From Taeniopygia guttata (lineage: Eukaryota > Chordata > Aves > Passeriformes > Estrildidae), in NCBI RefSeq assembly GCF_048771995.1, contig NC_133026.1:13356001-13420000 (forward strand): a DNA stretch of 64,000 bases, in the 5' to 3' direction. This document shows positions 59,346 through 64,000 of the stretch, piece by piece; position 1 is the first letter of the stretch, and each line of letters begins with the position of its first letter. Position numbers and translations under genes: made by a program. The notes beneath the pieces were generated by a model that was given only the letters and a program-made list of their open reading frames with translations, had not been told where the DNA came from and did not search any database.

Positions 59346-60160
59346 TATTGTCACTGACAGGCTACACAGTTCAATGAAGCCTACAAAGACACTGCTTCAA
59401 ATACAGCTGCATGACCTTCAGGCAACCTAAGCTCCATAGCAAACACCCAAGAGAATAAAAACACTTCTTGAATGTTAATGTCTTAAGATGGAGACATTAA
59501 ATATTATTTCTTTTAGAAGTTAAAATCATAGAGAAAATCTAAGTAAAAAGTATTCTGAGATTAATACTAATGTGAACACTAAGAATATTTGAACACAACA
59601 CTGGCAGAATATATGATCCTGCTTTGTAGGATTTCTAAGTATGCTTTTAAAGGTCATTTTTTTAAGTCTTTCAGCCTGTATTAATACCCTAGCAGTAAAT
59701 TTGGTCAAGATGAATTCAGACTGGGTAACGGTAGAAATTAATATGAAAAGGCAAAAGAGAAATTTAAGTGCACCACTCAGTCCTTTTTTTCTTCTTATTG
59801 TACCAAAGAAGAACTGATAGTCAAAGCAGACTTGCTATAAAAACACTGAAATTTATTCAGTTATTTTAAAAAGTAAGCCATATGAATAATGGAATGCAAA
59901 TATTTAAGCAGCCCTAGAAAATCAAGGACTGAAAGGGGAAAAAAAATGTTCAAAATTTTCAAGTTTTTCCTTTTGCATTGTTCCAAGTATTTGGAACATG
60001 TTTCAAGGTGTGCACACAGCAGAAACTGAAGGACTATCCCAGTGAGGGTCATTTCCTTCTAGGACCTACACATGAAGGTAACTGAGGACATAGTGCAGGC
60101 TGGGGTCAGGCTAACAGGTTGACGCTTTTCTTCAAGTCTATAGCTCAAGGAGCACCTAAC

Positions 60161-60332
60161 TGTGACTTCCCAGGGAGGGTGTGCATGTCCCAATCCTGGC
60201 AGTGTTGAAGGTCAGGCCAGATAAGGACTTGAGCAAACTGCTCTAGTGGAAGGGGTCCCTGCCCATGCCAGGGGATTGGTTCTGGATGATCTTTAGGGTC
60301 CCTTCCAACTCTCAACATTCTGTAATTCTACA
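60161..60332 (+). mobile_element. CR1 LINE 3' end, opposite orientation, inside the split copy
   Basis: Sense CR1 3' UTR: cttcccagggagggtgtgc, tcctggcagtgttgaaggtc, ctagtggaaggggtccctg, ggatgatctttagggtccct, ending cattctgtaattctac. Its tail abuts the point where the minus-oriented CR1 resumes. 5' truncated to about 170 bp. Confidence 0.9.
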
Positions 60333-60670
60333 ATGACTCTACCACTTCCCTGGGCAGCCTGTGCCAATGCCTGACAACCCTCTCCGTAAAGAATTGTTTC
60401 CTAATACCCAATTCTAAACTTCCCACAACGTAACTTGAGGCCATTTCTTCTTGTGCTATGGCTGATTGCCTGGGAGGAGAGGCCAATTCCCTCCTGGCTA
60501 CAGCCTCCTTTCAGGCAGCTGTAAAGAGCAGTAAGGATCTTCCCCTGAGCCTCCTTTCCTCCAGGACAAACATCTCCAGCTCCCCCAGCCCCTCTCCCCT
60601 AACACTTGTATTTTACTCCTTTCAGAAGCTTCACTGTCCTTTGGACACACTCCAGCACCTCAGTGTAATG
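60333..60670 (-). mobile_element. CR1 LINE, inner part of the split copy
   Basis: tgactctaccacttccctgg, gcagcctgtgccaatgcctg, acttgaggccatttcttctt, tgagcctcctttcctccagg and ttggacacactccagcacct follow the CR1 order seen in reverse complement, continuing the element that stops near 59345. Confidence 0.9.
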
Positions 60671-63600
60671 AAGCATGATTCATTTTACATTATCCTAAAA
60701 CATCTGAAGTGTAAGAGAAATAAAATGCAATAATGGAATGTTGAACAATGTCTAGTCTAAAAGCCACCTCTTTAGATCAAAATATACTGATATACAAAAA
60801 TATCACTTTCCCTTCACTTATCTGACTGAAAATCTAAGGCCAGCAAAGTGAAACAACTTCTCAAATACGGCATCTTTAAGATTTTCAGCTTCCTGTTAAA
60901 ATAATGTCACCTGTAAGAATGGTGACAAGCACAGGTGGGAGTATGTCTGCCTTCCTTCCTGACAGCAGGCCCAAGGCATGCTACAGGATAAAGGACACTG
61001 ATAACCCTTTAATTGAAAAGTTTCCTCACAGAAAGTCTCCCACCAGTCTTATAAAATGAATTTATACATATACATATTTTTTTTCTTTAAAAAAGAGATC
61101 AACAGAACCTAGTCCAAGAATCACAACTGGGCCCAGAAGTTGTTCATATGCAGGATATGCAGGGATATCAAGCAGGCATGCTGGAATACACACAAACTGA
61201 CTCCAGAGCTGAGGAAAAACATTCTCTACAGGTTTTCACGGACAAAACTTCACTTTGAAACACCGTTTTCATTACACTGAGATTGTCCAACATGGCTTTT
61301 GGAATGAAAAGCTTACACTGGGACAGCAAGTGGAGTCCTGTGAGTCCATCACACACGAGAGCTCCCACTGCTTCTGACTCCGTGGCACTGAGCACAGAGC
61401 AGGTTTCAGCCCAGCAGACACGGGTGGCCTGAGCCAGACCCAGCAGGTGCAGCAGCCACCCTCAAAGGTCTCAGAACTGCAGCCACCTGCCTCAATTCCT
61501 CTGGGTGAACAAACACACTGTCATGGCCACACAGCTGAAGCCAAGCAAAACTGCTCCAAACACTTCTCACCAAAAGGCAAGAAATGCGTGTGGCATTTCA
61601 GTTCTGCTGTTAAGAATACAAACACTGGGTAAGGCTTGCTCTCATTTTTTTCAGAAGCATGGTCCACTCTAAATATCACAAGTAATATAGACAAAAACAC
61701 TTCCACAAAACCTTTTTTTCCCCCGATAGTCATAAATTACATAGTTGCCTTCAAGTAATGTGGGCTGGGGAGAGAAACACCAGGGCCCATTTAACAGCAT
61801 TTTGCTTTGCAGTCCTGGGCTTTGCTGCACATCACCCATTGCTGCTCATTTTCTCACTGATAACCTTTTCATTTTGTTACTAGACCACACTTGTGGGCAC
61901 TTGAGAACACAGTACTCAAGTTCCCAGTTCTACCTTCTCTCTTACTAACCTTCCTTGATTAAATGCCACAGAGCCAGATAGAGCACACTGGATGTGATCC
62001 TGTCACTGTGCCCACATTCAGAAATACAGGCTGGTGTCTCGCCACTCCAAGTGCATTTCCACATAAAGCAGCAGAACGTCACCACCTGACCTGCTCCATC
62101 ACCTGTTTCCAGCGGGATTTATCAACACCTTAACTACTGCCTGCTTTGTCAACATCACTTGTGCCCCATTTAGGCACACATAGCAACAAAAGGAACTAAG
62201 CCACTGTCCTATTAACCCCAAATTTAAATTTATGCATTTCTCTAATGTCCCTGTTACACTGAGCACTACAAATGCTTTCTCTCTAACACACTTTTACTTA
62301 ACTTATACACCAATTTTAATTTTTTTTTCTGCCCTATTAGGTTCAAAGGCAGACAGAAAGGAACATAAAGTATTGTGAAAGACTTTAAAAAATTAATCAT
62401 TTTTAAAATACCAAGTTTTTTTTCTTCACGTAAATGTATCATTAAAAATTACATCATTATTCAGTTATCATTCATTATGATACCTACTTGACTTGACAAA
62501 TGTAAAATCTTTTGAACGCAGTATCATTACAGACCTAAACAAATTAGACCAGCTGATGCCATCCCAAATGACTTCAGTTGTTTCAAACAGTATTACCATG
62601 CTCTCCCACCAAGAGACATCCAGCTATCCATGCCCCAAGAGAGGCTAGCTGCTCTTGCCACAGATTTAACCTAGAGGTTAGCAGCTGGTAGGGGATTTTT
62701 GTCACTAAGCCAAACACACAATACCAGTCAGAGGAAGTGCTGGGTTAACCTACAGCAAAGTGAAGCAATTTTACTTGAAGACACAGATCAATAAAAAATT
62801 AGCAGCATAATCATCATCATTTCACAGCTGACATTATGAGTCTGAACCTTAGATTGAAGCATTACCTGCAGCTTTGCACCAAGGTGCATGCATTTCACCT
62901 TTCCTCAAAACACAGATATTATTTCCACACAAATCAGTAAGAAAATGCATGACTTTAAAGATTCATTATATTCTGCAAACCAGAGCACAGGAGCCTGAGC
63001 TGCAGCTCAACTCTATGTCTGGAAAAAGGCATCTTATGATACTGATTGAAGCTCCGAGGAGCTCTCACACCAGCCCAGCAGGGTAGGACAAGTTTATCCT
63101 TCCTCATTCCCTTACAGAAATTATTTTTAAAAGTGCCAGTGAAAATAGCAAATATCTTTCCAGGCTCTCTTCTCTTCTTTTGCCACCCTACTGAGCTGTG
63201 TGACCCAAAGCTAAAGTAAGTAGGTAATCTGTGAAATACAAAGAGAAAAATATTGACCCTGGTTTCTCAGGAAATTTAGTGCAAGTGCATTATATAACAT
63301 TTGCAAAGGTACATTTCTGACTTAAAGGACAGCAGCTGCTTTTTTAATATGCAAAAATAAAACTTGTAATCTTTTCTGAGGAGGACTCCAGGATATTTGG
63401 CAAACTACAATAACAGGCTTTCAATTTTTCCCCTGCAGATTTGTATTCACATGGCAACCAAATCACCAAGCTACCAAGATACAGTGTCAAAATCATACAT
63501 ACAAATTATCACCTAAAACTGAAAGTCAACTGGTATTACAAACCTCTCTTATCAGTGAATCTCTTCATCTGTCAATGTATGCAAAGGCCCATAAATATAC

Positions 63601-64000
63601 AGTTAAAGCCCATGTGCATGTGTATGTACAGCTGTTGTGCTGCCCCTTGCCCAGAAGGCTCAGTCCCATTGAACATTCATTGAATGTTATGAATTTTCAC
63701 TATAGGAGCTACCATTTCCAGTGAGACAAAAAGCAGTATATTGACATTTTGTTATTTGCTGCGAGTTTCCAGAAATCTCAAACATTGCCACCTATCTTCA
63801 TCATGATTTAACATATTAATCTGTATATCTGAATAGCTCTAAACAACCACAGAAAACTCTTAAATTTACTTTTAAGTCAAAACCCTACAGAAATGTTCTG
63901 TCCTTATCCCAAACATTAAATTATTTCCAAGATTACACTGACTCAATACCCAGGACTAGTAACACCCAGTCACAGTGCAGCAACTAGTTTCAGATTCAAT

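Larger units (their letters stand above)
51216..64000 (-). other. CCNY upstream intron, partial (at least 12.8 kb)
   Basis: Begins (in transcription order) beyond the window and ends at acceptor tttccag before 51215. I searched it for the preceding coding exon (the segment ending in HISDRENID) and did not find it. It holds an A/C tract, a 30-bp tandem repeat, the TATATC microsatellite, small CR1 pieces and the disrupted CR1 cluster at 59.2-60.7 kb. GC-richer patches at 53460-53960 and 57060-57310 are not explained. Confidence 0.85.

Noticed and set aside
51216..64000. Searched for the preceding CCNY exon (HISDRENID region) and the first exon
   Set aside because: No segment with the expected residues and splice sites was found by eye, so these exons are placed beyond the right edge.

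Overview
This is nuclear genomic DNA from a vertebrate, most probably a bird. Support comes from GT-AG introns of several kilobases, AT-rich non-coding sequence, no operon-like coding, and interspersed repeats that are mostly CR1 LINE 3' fragments with the degenerate ATTCTATG-type tail. I see no SINE of mammalian type. A turtle or crocodilian cannot be excluded from the repeats alone.

The window holds one recognisable gene, cyclin Y (CCNY), on the minus strand. Nine coding exons occupy 7376-51215. They run from the codon for residue 52 to the TAA stop. Joined, they give 289 residues plus a stop, which with the 51 missing N-terminal residues equals the 341 residues I recall for human CCNY. Every junction keeps the frame and every intron is GT-AG. 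The start codon, the myristoylated N-terminus and the promoter lie beyond the right edge. The 3' UTR lies left of 7376 and its end is uncertain; a candidate poly(A) signal is at 4468-4473. CCNY is a membrane-tethered cyclin that activates CDK14 and CDK16 and supports LRP6 phosphorylation in Wnt signalling. The cyclin box is spread over the exons at 27858-27915, 27636-27755, 16576-16742 and 13131-13293.

Layout from left to right: 1-7375 is 3' flank and 3' UTR, with one decayed CR1. 7376-51215 is the coding part of CCNY, with introns from 102 bp to 10.9 kb. 51216-64000 is the 3' part of a large upstream intron, with a long TATATC microsatellite and a disrupted CR1 cluster near 59.2-60.7 kb. The introns carry CR1 fragments in both orientations, A/C-rich low-complexity tracts and several perfect inverted repeats.

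I found no second protein-coding gene, no RNA gene I could support, no CRISPR or prokaryotic element, and no convincing undescribed system. The other open reading frames are short, lack codon-level or domain support, and are best read as chance. The most useful leads are symmetric skippable exons, a weak splice donor, a CpG-rich structured pocket in the 3' UTR, strong hairpins and the disrupted CR1 locus.
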